This document shows positions 7,166 to 14,827 of a DNA stretch of 17,674 nucleotides, one piece after another. The DNA is taken from positions 1 through 17,674 of the forward strand of contig JAVBKF010000230.1 of the NCBI GenBank assembly GCA_031554215.1, given 5' to 3'. The notes under the pieces were generated by a model. It was given only the letters and a program-made list of their open reading frames with translations, was not told where the DNA came from and did not search any database. The position numbers were made by a program, and so were the translations under genes. This DNA is from JAVBKE01 sp031554215. Its GTDB lineage: Bacteria > Bacillota > Bacilli > JARBTR01. Position 1 is the first letter of the stretch; each line of letters opens with the position of its first letter.

Positions 7166-7352
7166 ATAAAAACGTCCCGGTCGTGCCGTTTTGCCAAACT
7201 GCTATGAACCTGCTCACGCAGGTGGGTACCCTGCTTCACTCTTTGGTAAGTCCACACATGGAGGCATTTACTACTCAAGCACAGACAAGAAGTTCCCAAT
7301 TATTCTATGTTAGGTCATAGCAGCCCGGTCGTTTCGTACACACTAGGACGTT
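7166..7352 (-). ncRNA. ssrS: 6S RNA (candidate)
   Basis: A ~185-nt structured RNA assigned to 6S RNA, which binds sigma-A RNA polymerase and mimics an open promoter. The ends pair, CGTCC (7350-7346) with GGACG (7177-7173), followed by GTGT/GCAC and CCGGG/TTTGG segments. A 9-bp perfect helix, CTGCTATGA (7323-7315) with TCATAGCAG (7207-7199), follows. Beyond it lies an open bubble whose 3' side carries the hairpin ACCTGC-GTGA-GCAGGT (7223-7208), and the apical part folds on itself. This long hairpin with a central bubble and a small 3'-side hairpin is the 6S layout. The 3' end runs into TTTTTATTTT. Its location between aspS and tcdA/yrvM is, as I recall, that of B. subtilis 6S-1 (bsrA). Identification rests on structure and synteny, not a database search. 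Confidence 0.8.
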
Positions 7353-7357
7353 CGCTT

Positions 7358-7386
7358 ATGTTAAATAGTAGCACTATGAATGACAA
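7358..7386 (-). promoter_or_regulatory. Promoter of the 6S RNA
   Basis: On the minus strand TTGTCA (7386-7381), 17-nt spacer, TAACAT (7363-7358). This predicts an RNA start at about 7351-7352, exactly where the closing helix of the 6S RNA begins. Confidence 0.65.
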
Positions 7387-7428
7387 AATTCAAGCAAACC
7401 GCTATTTAATTTTTTACTATATCATCCG

Positions 7429-9192
7429 TTATTTTCTGAGTTTAATGTGCAGGTCTTCTAGTTGTTTTTCGACAACGGGTCCTGGTGCATTGGTCAACAG
7501 GCAAGTCGCACTGGCTGTTTTCGGAAATGCGATGACATCACGCAGATTAGATTTACCAGCAAGGATCATCACAAAACGGTCAATGCCTAGGGCAATTCCG
7601 CCATGCGGCGGTGTCCCATATTCAAATGCGTCCATCAAGAACCCAAACTGGGCAACCGCTTCCTCTTTTGAAAAGCCAAGCGTTTCAAACATTTTTTCCT
7701 GCACATCCCGTTCAAATATCCGGATACTCCCCCCACCAAGTTCAAAACCATTTAACACAAGGTCATACGCCTGTGCTTTCACCGCAGCAGGGTCTGTGTC
7801 CATCAGCGGAAGATCTTCGCGCACTGGCATCGTGAACGGATGATGCGCTGCATAATAACGATCGTCTTCCTCACTGTACTCAAATAGTGGCCAATCAGTC
7901 ACCCAAAGGAAATTAAACTGACGCTCATCCACCAGCTGCAGCTCCTTCGCGAAATAATTCCGCAAATTCCCTAAAGCCGCTGCCACCACAGCCGGTTTAT
8001 CTGCCACAAACAACAACAAATCGCCTGCTTTCGCACCCGTTGCCTCAAGAATTGCCGTACTTTTCTCTCCATCAAAAAACTTCGCAATCGGCCCAGCGAG
8101 TCCATCCGCTTCTACTTTAAGCCAAGCTAGCCCTTTAGCACCATACTTAGCGGCAAAAGTCCCAAACCCATCAATCTGCTTCCGTGTAAACTTGTCCGCC
8201 GTGCCCACAACATTAATTGCTTTCACTTGCCCGCCGCTCTCAAGTGCCCGCGTGAATACAGCGAAGTCAGCACCAAGAACAGCCTCTGACACATCCAGTA
8301 ATTCCATTCCAAAACGTGTATCAGGCTTATCGACACCATAACGACGCATCGCATCATCGTAGGTCATCCGCGGCAATGGCAAATCTAACTGCGTTCCCAT
8401 CACACGTTCCATCACTGACTTCATCGTTCGTTCGGCAAGCGCCAAGATGTCTTCCTGCGATAAGAAACTCGTTTCAATATCCAGTTGTGTAAACTCAGGC
8501 TGACGATCTGCTCGTAAATCTTCATCTCTAAAGCAACGAACAATCTGGTAATAGCGTTCAAACCCAGATAACATCAGTAGTTGCTTAAACATTTGCGGTG
8601 ACTGAGGTAAGGCGTAGAACTGCCCTTCATGCACACGACTTGGCACAAGGTAATCACGTGCCCCTTCTGGCGTACTCTTTGTCAGCATTGGCGTTTCTAC
8701 ATCAATAAAGCCTTCACTATCGAGGGAATCACGAATACTTTTAACCACATCATGACGCAACTTGAAAGTCTCGTACATTCCCGGGCGACGTAAATCCAAA
8801 TAACGATGTTGCAAACGTAGTTCCTCAGCCGCTTCTGACTCCGCTTCAATATAGAATGGTGGTGTCTTCGATTCATTGAGAATGGTCACTTCTCCTGCAA
8901 GTACCTCAACCGTCCCCGTCGCCATTGCTGGATTAATATTCTCCGGTGTCCGTAGCGCTACCGTTCCTTTCACCTCAAGCACATACTCACTGCGAATCTT
9001 CTTGCCAATCTGGGCCAGTTCACTACTCGTATCAATTGACACCTGAACAATACCAGTACGGTCACGTAACAGCACGAAAATCATATTCGGTGTCACCCGC
9101 GTCCGTTGCACCCAACCTTTTAATGTCACCACTTCACCACTAGCCGTGGCTGGTACTTCTCCGCAAAAATAACTTCGACCCATCGTATTCAT
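7429..9192 (-). CDS. aspS: Aspartyl-tRNA synthetase
   Basis: AspRS charges tRNA-Asp in the cytosol. At 587 residues it has the full bacterial-type length: an N-terminal OB-fold anticodon-binding domain (about 1-105), the class II catalytic core, and the bacterial GAD insertion in the middle. Visible motifs are QSPQ at residues 197-200, the motif 2 region FRDEDLRADRQPEFTQLD (221-238), and motif 3 in GIALGIDRFVM near the C-terminus. The start is ATG at 9192 with AGGAGT 8 nt upstream; this ribosome-binding site overlaps the hisS stop. A second ATG three codons on (9183) is a weaker alternative. Separated from hisS by 12 nt, it is clearly co-transcribed and therefore under the T-box leader. No strong terminator follows the stop, and the 6S promoter lies about 40 nt downstream. 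Confidence 0.97.
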   Translation of the reverse strand: MNTMGRSYFCGEVPATASGEVVTLKGWVQRTRVTPNMIFVLLRDRTGIVQVSIDTSSELAQIGKKIRSEYVLEVKGTVALRTPENINPAMATGTVEVLAGEVTILNESKTPPFYIEAESEAAEELRLQHRYLDLRRPGMYETFKLRHDVVKSIRDSLDSEGFIDVETPMLTKSTPEGARDYLVPSRVHEGQFYALPQSPQMFKQLLMLSGFERYYQIVRCFRDEDLRADRQPEFTQLDIETSFLSQEDILALAERTMKSVMERVMGTQLDLPLPRMTYDDAMRRYGVDKPDTRFGMELLDVSEAVLGADFAVFTRALESGGQVKAINVVGTADKFTRKQIDGFGTFAAKYGAKGLAWLKVEADGLAGPIAKFFDGEKSTAILEATGAKAGDLLLFVADKPAVVAAALGNLRNYFAKELQLVDERQFNFLWVTDWPLFEYSEEDDRYYAAHHPFTMPVREDLPLMDTDPAAVKAQAYDLVLNGFELGGGSIRIFERDVQEKMFETLGFSKEEAVAQFGFLMDAFEYGTPPHGGIALGIDRFVMILAGKSNLRDVIAFPKTASATCLLTNAPGPVVEKQLEDLHIKLRK

Positions 9193-9204
9193 CTTCCATC
9201 ACTC

Positions 9205-10470
9205 CTAATTGTTTTGTAAAAATGAAACCAGTTCACTCATCCCGACCTTCACTTGTTCTGATGTTTTCATATTCTTCACTGTTAGTTGATTCTCAGCAAG
9301 CTCATCATCACCAAGCATCACACAATAGCGCGCTTGCAATCGGTCAGCAGACTTTAATTGTGCTTTCGGTTTTCGTTTCTGATAATCTCGCTCTGCTGAT
9401 AACCCTGCTCTGCGTAATTGGTGTAACAAAGTCACCGTCTGCCGCTCTGCCGCTTCGCCAAAGGAAACAAAATAGCAATCAACCACTTGTTCAATCGGTA
9501 AAGTGATTCCTTCTGCCTCAAGTGCCAGTAGCAATCGTTCAATCCCAAGACCAAAACCAATCCCGCTCGTCTCCGGTCCATCCAGTTGTTCAATTAACCC
9601 GTTATATCGTCCACCGCCACTCAGCGTAGCATTCGCGCCAAACCCTTTTGAATCAAACATCACTTCAAAAACCGTATGATTATAGTAATCAAGCCCCCGC
9701 ACTAAAGTGGGATCAAGCACTGTTGTCACATTCATGTCCAGTAAATAATGCTGCACTTTCGCAAAATAATCAGCTGAGTACGCGTTTAAATAATCCAGAA
9801 TCGACGGTGCCGTTGCCATTAATTCATGACTGTGATCAACTTTACAATCCAAAATCCGCAATGGATTTTGTTCAAGTCGCCGTTTACAATCGGAACAAAA
9901 CTCATCAATTCTTGGCTTAAAATGCTCAATCAACGCCGTTCGATGCTCGGTGCGACTTTCCTTATCCCCAAGACTATTAATCGCCACACGCAGGTTTCTC
10001 AGTCCCAATTTCTCAAAGAACCCAACAGCCAAACTGATGATTTCTGCATCAATTGCGGGATCATCGCTACCAAGTGCCTCAACGCCAAACTGATGATGTT
10101 GACGATAACGCCCAGCACCAGGTCGTTCATAGCGAAAGATTGGTGCTAGATAGAATAATTTCACCGGTTGCTGCACAAGCCCAAATAGCTTGTTCTCAAC
10201 ATAAGCACGCGCAACAGGTGCCGTTCCCTCAGGGCGAAGTGTTAAACTGCGATCACTTTTATCAGCAAACGTGTACATTTCCTTCTGCACAATATCCGTA
10301 CTATCGCCAACGCCGCGAATAAAGAGCTCTGTACTTTCAAACATCGGTGTACGAATCTCTTGATATTGAAATACGCGGCACATCTCTCGTGCTACCTGTT
10401 CAACATACTGCCACTTCTCAGACTGCCCGGGCAGAATATCTTGCGTTCCCCGCGGAATTTGAATTGCCAT
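9205..10470 (-). CDS. hisS: Histidyl-tRNA synthetase
   Basis: HisRS charges tRNA-His. The protein is 421 residues, normal for a bacterial class II HisRS: catalytic core first, C-terminal anticodon-binding domain last. Seen directly: IPRGTQDILP at residues 5-14, motif 2 LRPEGTAPVAR at 78-88, FRYERPGAGRYRQHHQFGVE at 112-131, the histidine-A signature LVRGLDYYNHTVFEV, and motif 3 GIGFGLGIERLLL. The frame is open a further 12 codons upstream into the T-box terminator. The true start is ATG at 10470, because AGGAGGAG (10483-10476) lies 5 nt before it and family members begin at this point. First gene of the hisS-aspS operon, controlled by the T-box leader at 10507-10784. Confidence 0.97.
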   Translation of the reverse strand: MAIQIPRGTQDILPGQSEKWQYVEQVAREMCRVFQYQEIRTPMFESTELFIRGVGDSTDIVQKEMYTFADKSDRSLTLRPEGTAPVARAYVENKLFGLVQQPVKLFYLAPIFRYERPGAGRYRQHHQFGVEALGSDDPAIDAEIISLAVGFFEKLGLRNLRVAINSLGDKESRTEHRTALIEHFKPRIDEFCSDCKRRLEQNPLRILDCKVDHSHELMATAPSILDYLNAYSADYFAKVQHYLLDMNVTTVLDPTLVRGLDYYNHTVFEVMFDSKGFGANATLSGGGRYNGLIEQLDGPETSGIGFGLGIERLLLALEAEGITLPIEQVVDCYFVSFGEAAERQTVTLLHQLRRAGLSAERDYQKRKPKAQLKSADRLQARYCVMLGDDELAENQLTVKNMKTSEQVKVGMSELVSFLQNN

Positions 10471-10506
10471 ATACGCTCCTCCTATAAGTGCTGCCAGTTC
10501 AAACAA

Positions 10507-10543
10507 ACAAAAAAGTCCCTTGCTTATGACCTAAGCAAGGGAC
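10507..10543 (-). terminator. T-box controlled terminator
   Basis: A 12-bp perfect stem, GTCCCTTGCTTA (10543-10532) with TAAGCAAGGGAC (10526-10515), loop of 5 nt, then TTTTTTGTTTG. It lies between the T-box sequence and hisS, and competes with the antiterminator that includes the T-box core. Confidence 0.93.
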
Positions 10544-10784
10544 GAAATGATGTATCCGTGGTACCACCCAAATTTGAAATTCAGCACTGCTGAATTTCAT
10601 CTCAAATCAGATAACGCCTGATTAGCGCCTTTTCCTACTAAGACCGCATCACGCAAGTCCTTTCAGAAAAATCCTCCAGAGTGTCTTTCGGAAAAGTTTA
10701 ATGTAGAATGCTTACAGCGCAAGTGGCATCCCTCTCTGCACACAAATGGTTTCCTACTGTTCTCTATCAACGGTTTATATTGAT
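10507..10784 (-). promoter_or_regulatory. T-box riboswitch leader of hisS-aspS
   Basis: A ~275-nt tRNA-sensing leader. The T-box core GGGTGGTACCACGGATAC (10569-10552) precedes a terminator. Stem I has a specifier loop bounded by helices GGAAA (10754-10750)/TTTCC (10694-10690) and AGAG (10765-10762)/CTCT (10681-10678). Its 5' strand AACAGTA contains the usual AGTA, and its 3' strand is GAAAGACAC. The loop holds GAC (Asp, 10685-10683) overlapping CAC (His, 10683-10681). In this fold GAC is followed by the purine usually found after a specifier, and CAC partly enters the lower helix. The T-box pairing position is TGGT, fitting a tRNA with A73 or, by wobble, G73. Uncharged tRNA would favour antitermination. 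Confidence 0.93.
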
Positions 10785-10790
10785 GGTCTA

Positions 10791-10819
10791 ATCTTAAGTG
10801 GTTATTGCCCAGTTGTCAA
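10791..10819 (-). promoter_or_regulatory. Promoter of the hisS-aspS operon
   Basis: A perfect -35 TTGACA (10819-10814), 17-nt spacer and TAAGAT (10796-10791), giving an RNA start near 10784, directly ahead of T-box stem I. This makes hisS-aspS an independent unit from the upstream small gene. Confidence 0.8.
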
Positions 10820-10956
10820 GTGCTTGTCGGTGTACCTGCCGTTCATCTGTTGTCAGACCATCGTAACCTTCAGTTTGCTAGTCCTGCTGAACACAACAGA
10901 ACGCCAGTTAATCAATACAAGAGGAGGTCTCCTTGCGCCCCTGCCAACAATTGAAA

Positions 10957-11127
10957 TCAATTGCGCTCAAGCTGTTTTTTCAATTTCATGACATCACCAA
11001 TCGAAATACCATACTCATTTGCCAGCTCCATCATCGAACTCGAGGACTCTCGCTGAATAAAGTCATGTAAATCTAAACCATACAAAGTTTTACTCGCTTT
11101 TTTATCACTTTTGTCATTAATTTTCAT
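10957..11127 (-). CDS. Small HTH-like hypothetical protein
   Basis: A 56-residue protein I cannot name. It is highly charged: an N-terminal lysine/aspartate-rich stretch (MKINDKSDKKASKTLYG), then LHDFIQRES, then SMMELANEYGISIGDVMKLKKQLERN. The last segment reads like a helix-turn-helix (ELANEYGIS turn, then a basic recognition helix), so a small DNA-binding or partner-binding protein is possible. The frame is open to a GTG at 11142, but ATG at 11127 is chosen because AGGGTG lies 6 nt before it. It sits between dtd and the hisS promoter, where B. subtilis has the amidase gene yrvJ and a small gene (yrzK, from memory); no amidase is present here. Real gene likely from start signal and context; function unknown. 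Confidence 0.7.
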   Translation of the reverse strand: MKINDKSDKKASKTLYGLDLHDFIQRESSSSMMELANEYGISIGDVMKLKKQLERN

Positions 11128-11164
11128 ATTAGTCACCCTCACCGCAGTAGTCTATCCATAGAAT

Positions 11165-11198
11165 GTCCAAAAACAAGACAGTTTATGAAAATAAACAG
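11165..11198 (-). terminator. Possible weak terminator after dtd
   Basis: GTTTAT-TTTC-ATAAAC (11196-11181), extended past an A-A mismatch by two pairs, then TGTCTTGTTTTTGG. It lies 15 nt after the dtd stop. The stem is short and A/T-rich, so it may only attenuate read-through into the small gene. Confidence 0.4.
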
Positions 11199-11212
11199 TG
11201 GGTATTGATGAA

Positions 11213-11653
11213 CTATGGGCTTTCAACGATTAGTGTAACAGGTCCATCATTGACCAAGCTGACTGCCATATCCGCACCGAACTCACCAGTCTCGACATGC
11301 ACACCTAGACGCACGACTGCTTGATTAAACAAATCATACAATTTACCCGCAACCTCTGGCTTCGCTGCATCGGAAAATCCTGGTCTGCGCCCTTTGCGTG
11401 TATCACCATACAATGTAAACTGAGATATCGACAGAATTTGTCCGCCAACATCGAGTAGTGACAAGTTCATTTTTCCTTGTTCATCTTCAAAAATACGGAG
11501 ACCTGTGATTTTATCTGCTAGGTACTGAACATCTTTCTCGGTATCATCATGTGTGATACCGACAAGCAGCATCAAGCCCTTTTCAATCTGCCCGACTATT
11601 TTTCCATCGATAGAGACAGAAGATGATTGTACACGTTGTAATACGACCTTCAT
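11213..11653 (-). CDS. dtd: D-aminoacyl-tRNA deacylase
   Basis: Dtd hydrolyses D-aminoacyl-tRNAs (and glycyl-tRNA-Ala) to keep D-residues out of proteins. At 146 residues it is the normal DTD length. The two active-site signatures are intact: SQFTLYGDTRKGRRPGF at residues 77-93 and NDGPVT at 135-140, whose Gly-Pro is the chiral-proofreading element. The N-terminus MKVVLQRVQSSSVSIDGKIVG is typical. The start is ATG at 11653 with GGAG about 8 nt upstream. It follows relA by 55 nt on the same strand with no terminator between, so relA-dtd are probably co-transcribed as in many Bacillales. Confidence 0.96.
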   Translation of the reverse strand: MKVVLQRVQSSSVSIDGKIVGQIEKGLMLLVGITHDDTEKDVQYLADKITGLRIFEDEQGKMNLSLLDVGGQILSISQFTLYGDTRKGRRPGFSDAAKPEVAGKLYDLFNQAVVRLGVHVETGEFGADMAVSLVNDGPVTLIVESP

Positions 11654-11708
11654 ATTCCCGGCTCCAATCCCATTTTATTATGCTAGACGTCCACTTATGC
11701 AAATACGC

Positions 11709-13904
11709 TTACACCAATATCCGCCGAACGTCATAGACTTCCGGCACTTGCGAAATCTTCTTAAATAATTTTTCTAGATTCGCCATATTTTGAATGCGGA
11801 GTGACATCGTAATCACTGCACCATTTCGTTTATCCGTCCGGCCAAAAACCGAAGCCATTTGCGTTTTCGATTCACTGACAACGGCTAGTACATCACTCAG
11901 CAAGTTGCTACGATCAAATCCAATAATCTCAATTTCAACAGTATAATCTTTTTCCTCGACCATCCGGTCCCACTCAACGTCGATTAGCCGCCCAGAATCG
12001 TCCTTACTAATATTCTGACAGTCGGCCCGGTGTACTGATACCCCGCGGCCTTTGGTAATAAAACCAACAATCTCATCACCAGGAATCGGATTGCAACAGC
12101 GTGATAACCGGATCAGCAGATTATCCAGTCCTGGAACAATCACCCCTGAACTACGTCTGCGCTGTTGCTGCGGAATGATTTTCTCAATGATGATATCATT
12201 CTTTTGTTGCTCGAGTAGCGGCACATCCTTTTGCTTTTTCACTTTATCAGCCAAACGGGTCGCCACTTGGCTAGCATTAATGCCACTATAACCAACAGCC
12301 GCATAGAGATCCGATTCATTACTGAAATTATATTTATCGAGCACACGTTTCAGATTATCACTAGAAAAAGCCTCTTTGAAATCAATCTCCATTTCGCGTA
12401 ATTCTCTTTCAATCATGTCACGACCTTTATTGACATTCTCTTCACGATTTTGCTTCTTAAAAAACTGCTTGATCTTGTTGCGTGTATGTGGAGATTGCGC
12501 AACTTTCAGCCAGTCTCTACTCGGACCTGGCGAATTCTTCGCCGTCAAGATTTCAATAATGTCGCCCGTTTTCAGCGTGGTGTCAAGGGGTACAATTTTT
12601 CCATTTACCTTAGCACCTGTAGTCTTGTTGCCAATCTCTGAGTGAACACGATAAGCAAAATCAATCGTGACCGACCCTTTTGGCAATTCGCAAACATCGC
12701 CTGTTGGCGTATAGACATAAACCAAGTCAGCAAGTAAATCGGCCTTCAGCGACTGCATAAACTCAACATCATTGGTATCCTGCTCTTGAATTTCAACAAA
12801 TTCACGGAAGAAACTGAGCTTCTTCTCAGCTGTTTTTGGTTGTTCAATGTCTTTCCCTTGCTTATATGCCCAGTGGGCAGCAATACCAAATTGAGCAATC
12901 CGGTGCATATCCTCTGTCCGAATCTGAATCTCAAATGGTACGGCTTTCGGACCAATAACAGTCGTGTGAATTGATTGATACATATTCGATTTCGGCATCG
13001 CAATGAAATCTTTCAGACGACCATTAATCGGTGTCCACATCGAATGGACACCACCGAGCACAGCATAACAATCTTTGATGGAATGGACGATCACGCGCAC
13101 TGCGATTAAATCATAAATTTCATCAAAATGGCGCCCTTTGATGACCATTTTTTTGTAGATACTATAAATATGCTTTGGTCGCCCAAAAACCTCAACCTCA
13201 ATCATCGACTCCGCCATACTTTTGCGTATTTCTGCCATGACTTCGTTGAGATAATCTTCCCGCTCTCCGCGGCGTTTCTTAATAAGATTGACCACCTTAT
13301 AATAGTTAGTCGGATCAAGGTAACGTAATGCCATGTCTTCCAGTTCCCACTGGATTTCCGAGATACCTAACCGGTTAGCAAGGGGCGTGAAAATCTCCAA
13401 TGTTTCGTTGGCAATCCGCACTTGTTTGTCTGGCGACAAGTATTTCAGAGTACGCATGTTATGAAGCCGGTCAGCGAATTTAATCAGAATCACCCGAAAA
13501 TCATTGGTCATCGCTACAAACATCTTTCGGTGATTTTCAGCCTGTGCCTGCTCCAAAGATTTGTACTTAATCTGTCCGAGCTTCGTTACACCATCCACTA
13601 AATGCATGACGACCTCGTTAAATTCGCGCGTAATATCTTCCAGTGTCGTGTCTGTATCTTCGACGACATCATGAAGAAAACCAGCTGCAATCGTTGCTGG
13701 ATCCATCTGAAGTGACACGAGAATCCCTGCAACTTGAATCGGGTGAATAATATAATCTTCGCCTGACTTGCGCTTCTGCCCAATATGCAAATCATTAGCA
13801 AACTGATAGGCTTTTTCGATCATATGTATGTCTGCTTCATCTGTAACGTATTGACGAGCATTCGCAAAAACCAGTTCCGGTGTGTAGATAGTCTCTTTTC
13901 CCAT
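11709..13904 (-). CDS. relA: Bifunctional (p)ppGpp synthetase/hydrolase Rel
   Basis: A 731-residue long-form RSH protein controlling the stringent response. The hydrolase domain is intact: HP of YIIHPIQVAG near residue 54, HD at 78-79 (FLHDVVEDT), and D145 in KFADRLHNMR. The synthetase domain follows (GRPKHIYSIYKKM at 241-253, FDEIYDLIAVRVIV at 260-273, FEIQIRT at 324-330). A TGS domain starts at VYTPTGDVCELPKGS (397-411). The C-terminal region has RCCNPIPGDEIVGF with the conserved Cys pair, and a terminal ACT domain. Intact catalytic residues in both halves argue for a bifunctional Rel. The frame is open 13 codons further upstream, but ATG at 13904 is preferred from a GGGGA-like site 9 nt upstream and family N-termini. 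Two hairpins separate it from apt, suggesting its own promoter. Confidence 0.96.
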   Translation of the reverse strand: MGKETIYTPELVFANARQYVTDEADIHMIEKAYQFANDLHIGQKRKSGEDYIIHPIQVAGILVSLQMDPATIAAGFLHDVVEDTDTTLEDITREFNEVVMHLVDGVTKLGQIKYKSLEQAQAENHRKMFVAMTNDFRVILIKFADRLHNMRTLKYLSPDKQVRIANETLEIFTPLANRLGISEIQWELEDMALRYLDPTNYYKVVNLIKKRRGEREDYLNEVMAEIRKSMAESMIEVEVFGRPKHIYSIYKKMVIKGRHFDEIYDLIAVRVIVHSIKDCYAVLGGVHSMWTPINGRLKDFIAMPKSNMYQSIHTTVIGPKAVPFEIQIRTEDMHRIAQFGIAAHWAYKQGKDIEQPKTAEKKLSFFREFVEIQEQDTNDVEFMQSLKADLLADLVYVYTPTGDVCELPKGSVTIDFAYRVHSEIGNKTTGAKVNGKIVPLDTTLKTGDIIEILTAKNSPGPSRDWLKVAQSPHTRNKIKQFFKKQNREENVNKGRDMIERELREMEIDFKEAFSSDNLKRVLDKYNFSNESDLYAAVGYSGINASQVATRLADKVKKQKDVPLLEQQKNDIIIEKIIPQQQRRRSSGVIVPGLDNLLIRLSRCCNPIPGDEIVGFITKGRGVSVHRADCQNISKDDSGRLIDVEWDRMVEEKDYTVEIEIIGFDRSNLLSDVLAVVSESKTQMASVFGRTDKRNGAVITMSLRIQNMANLEKLFKKISQVPEVYDVRRILV

Positions 13905-13945
13905 AGCACAAGTCCCCATTTTAAATATTGTTCTTATTATCATTT

Positions 13946-13998
13946 AAAAATAACCTGTTTGTAAAGCACATATACCAGAAATGTGCTTAAAAACAGGT
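13946..13998 (-). terminator. Second terminator-like hairpin, apt-relA gap
   Basis: On the minus strand ACCTGTTT (13998-13991) pairs with AAACAGGT (13960-13953) and inner AAGCACAT (13988-13981) with ATGTGCTT (13971-13964), then TATTTTTAAA. Two 8-bp stems are separated by a small internal loop. It ends 42 nt before the relA start. A candidate relA promoter overlaps its 3' half: TTACAA, 17-nt spacer, GATAAT (around 13964-13937). Confidence 0.65.
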
Positions 13999-14016
13999 GA
14001 ATTCCGTAGATTTTTA

Positions 14017-14058
14017 TAAAAAAAAGTAAAAACTAGCAAAAAAAGCGCTGTTTTTACT
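14017..14058 (-). terminator. Terminator after apt
   Basis: AGTAAAAAC (14058-14050) pairs with GTTTTTACT (14033-14025), with an inner AGC/GCT extension and a T-rich loop, followed by eight T (14024-14017, with one A beyond). It lies 20 nt after the apt stop. Confidence 0.75.
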
Positions 14059-14078
14059 TTAAAATGGTGATGATTCTG

Positions 14079-14591
14079 TTAATACTCAACAAGCGTCAGG
14101 ACATCATATCCAGCTAGTTTACTCTTACCTTCTAAATACGTTAAATCAATTAGGAATGCGATACCAGCAACAATCCCGCCAAGTTCTTCAACAAGGTCAA
14201 TCGTTGCTCTAATTGTGCCACCTGTTGCTAGAAGGTCATCGGTTATCAGCACACGTTGCCCTGGCTGAATCGCATCTTTATGAATCGCCAGTGTTGCTTG
14301 CCCATATTCCAAATTATATCCAGAATTGATTGTTTCACGTGGCAACTTACCTTCTTTCCGAACAGGCGCAAAGCCAATACCAAGCGAGTAAGCAACAGGA
14401 CAGCCAATAATAAATCCACGTGCTTCAGGACCAACGATAATGTCAATCTGTTTATCAGTGGCAAATTTGACAATCTGATCTGTCGCGTAGCGGTATGCTG
14501 CCCCATTATCCATTAAAGGCGTAATGTCTTTGAAACTAACGCCTGGACTTGGCCAATCTTCAACAATTGTAATATAATCTTTTAAATTCAT
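14079..14591 (-). CDS. apt: Adenine phosphoribosyltransferase
   Basis: Apt makes AMP from adenine and PRPP in purine salvage. The 170-residue length is typical. Seen: IVGPEARGF at residues 52-60, the flexible-loop motif RKEGKLP at 78-84, and the PRPP-binding loop RVLITDDLLATGGT at 113-126, all intact. The frame stays open 28 codons upstream with a Cys/Arg-rich sequence unlike the family. The start is therefore ATG at 14591, with GGGGGA about 6 nt before it and the standard MNLKDYI N-terminus. It lies 236 nt after recJ and is followed by a terminator. The recJ-apt-relA order matches Bacillus and Listeria. Confidence 0.96.
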   Translation of the reverse strand: MNLKDYITIVEDWPSPGVSFKDITPLMDNGAAYRYATDQIVKFATDKQIDIIVGPEARGFIIGCPVAYSLGIGFAPVRKEGKLPRETINSGYNLEYGQATLAIHKDAIQPGQRVLITDDLLATGGTIRATIDLVEELGGIVAGIAFLIDLTYLEGKSKLAGYDVLTLVEY

Positions 14592-14827
14592 AATGGTTCC
14601 CCCATCTATAAGCTCGATTTCATTCGTGGTACACGGTCGCAGGAATCGACAACGACAGCACCACGAGACGTTCATCTACTTCACTGGTAAACAGCAACCA
14701 TACACTGAGTACAACCTAAAAACGATGGCTAGAGCCAGTGAGCGGATCTAATGCAACTTCTTTCCGCTAGGCTTAGCTCAACTTGAACCCAGCTAGCCTG
14801 TTACAGACAAGCCTTTGCAACATGCGG
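14592..14827. other. recJ-apt intergenic region with a hairpin
   Basis: 236 bases without a supported gene, unusually long for this junction. A hairpin pairs GGCT-T-AGCT (14770-14778) with AGCTAGCC (14791-14798), 8 bp with one bulged base; there is no U tract on either side. No convincing apt promoter was found; TATAGA at the 3' side is too close to the ribosome-binding site. Confidence 0.4.

Noticed and set aside
7307..7843. 178-codon plus-strand frame over the aspS end and 6S region
   Set aside because: It is antisense to aspS and 6S RNA, serine-rich as expected for a shadow frame, and has no start signal.
10471..10506. N-terminal extension of hisS (12 extra codons)
   Set aside because: It starts just downstream of the T-box terminator stem within its U tract, lacks a ribosome-binding site, and the family start with AGGAGG is at 10470.
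10784..10956. Plus-strand frame (10746-10991) over the hisS promoter
   Set aside because: It covers the T-box 5' part, the promoter and the end of the small gene on the opposite strand, with Cys-rich translation typical of non-coding DNA.
14592..14675. 28-codon extension of apt
   Set aside because: The Cys/Arg-rich sequence is unlike any Apt, while ATG at 14591 has a good ribosome-binding site and gives the standard length.
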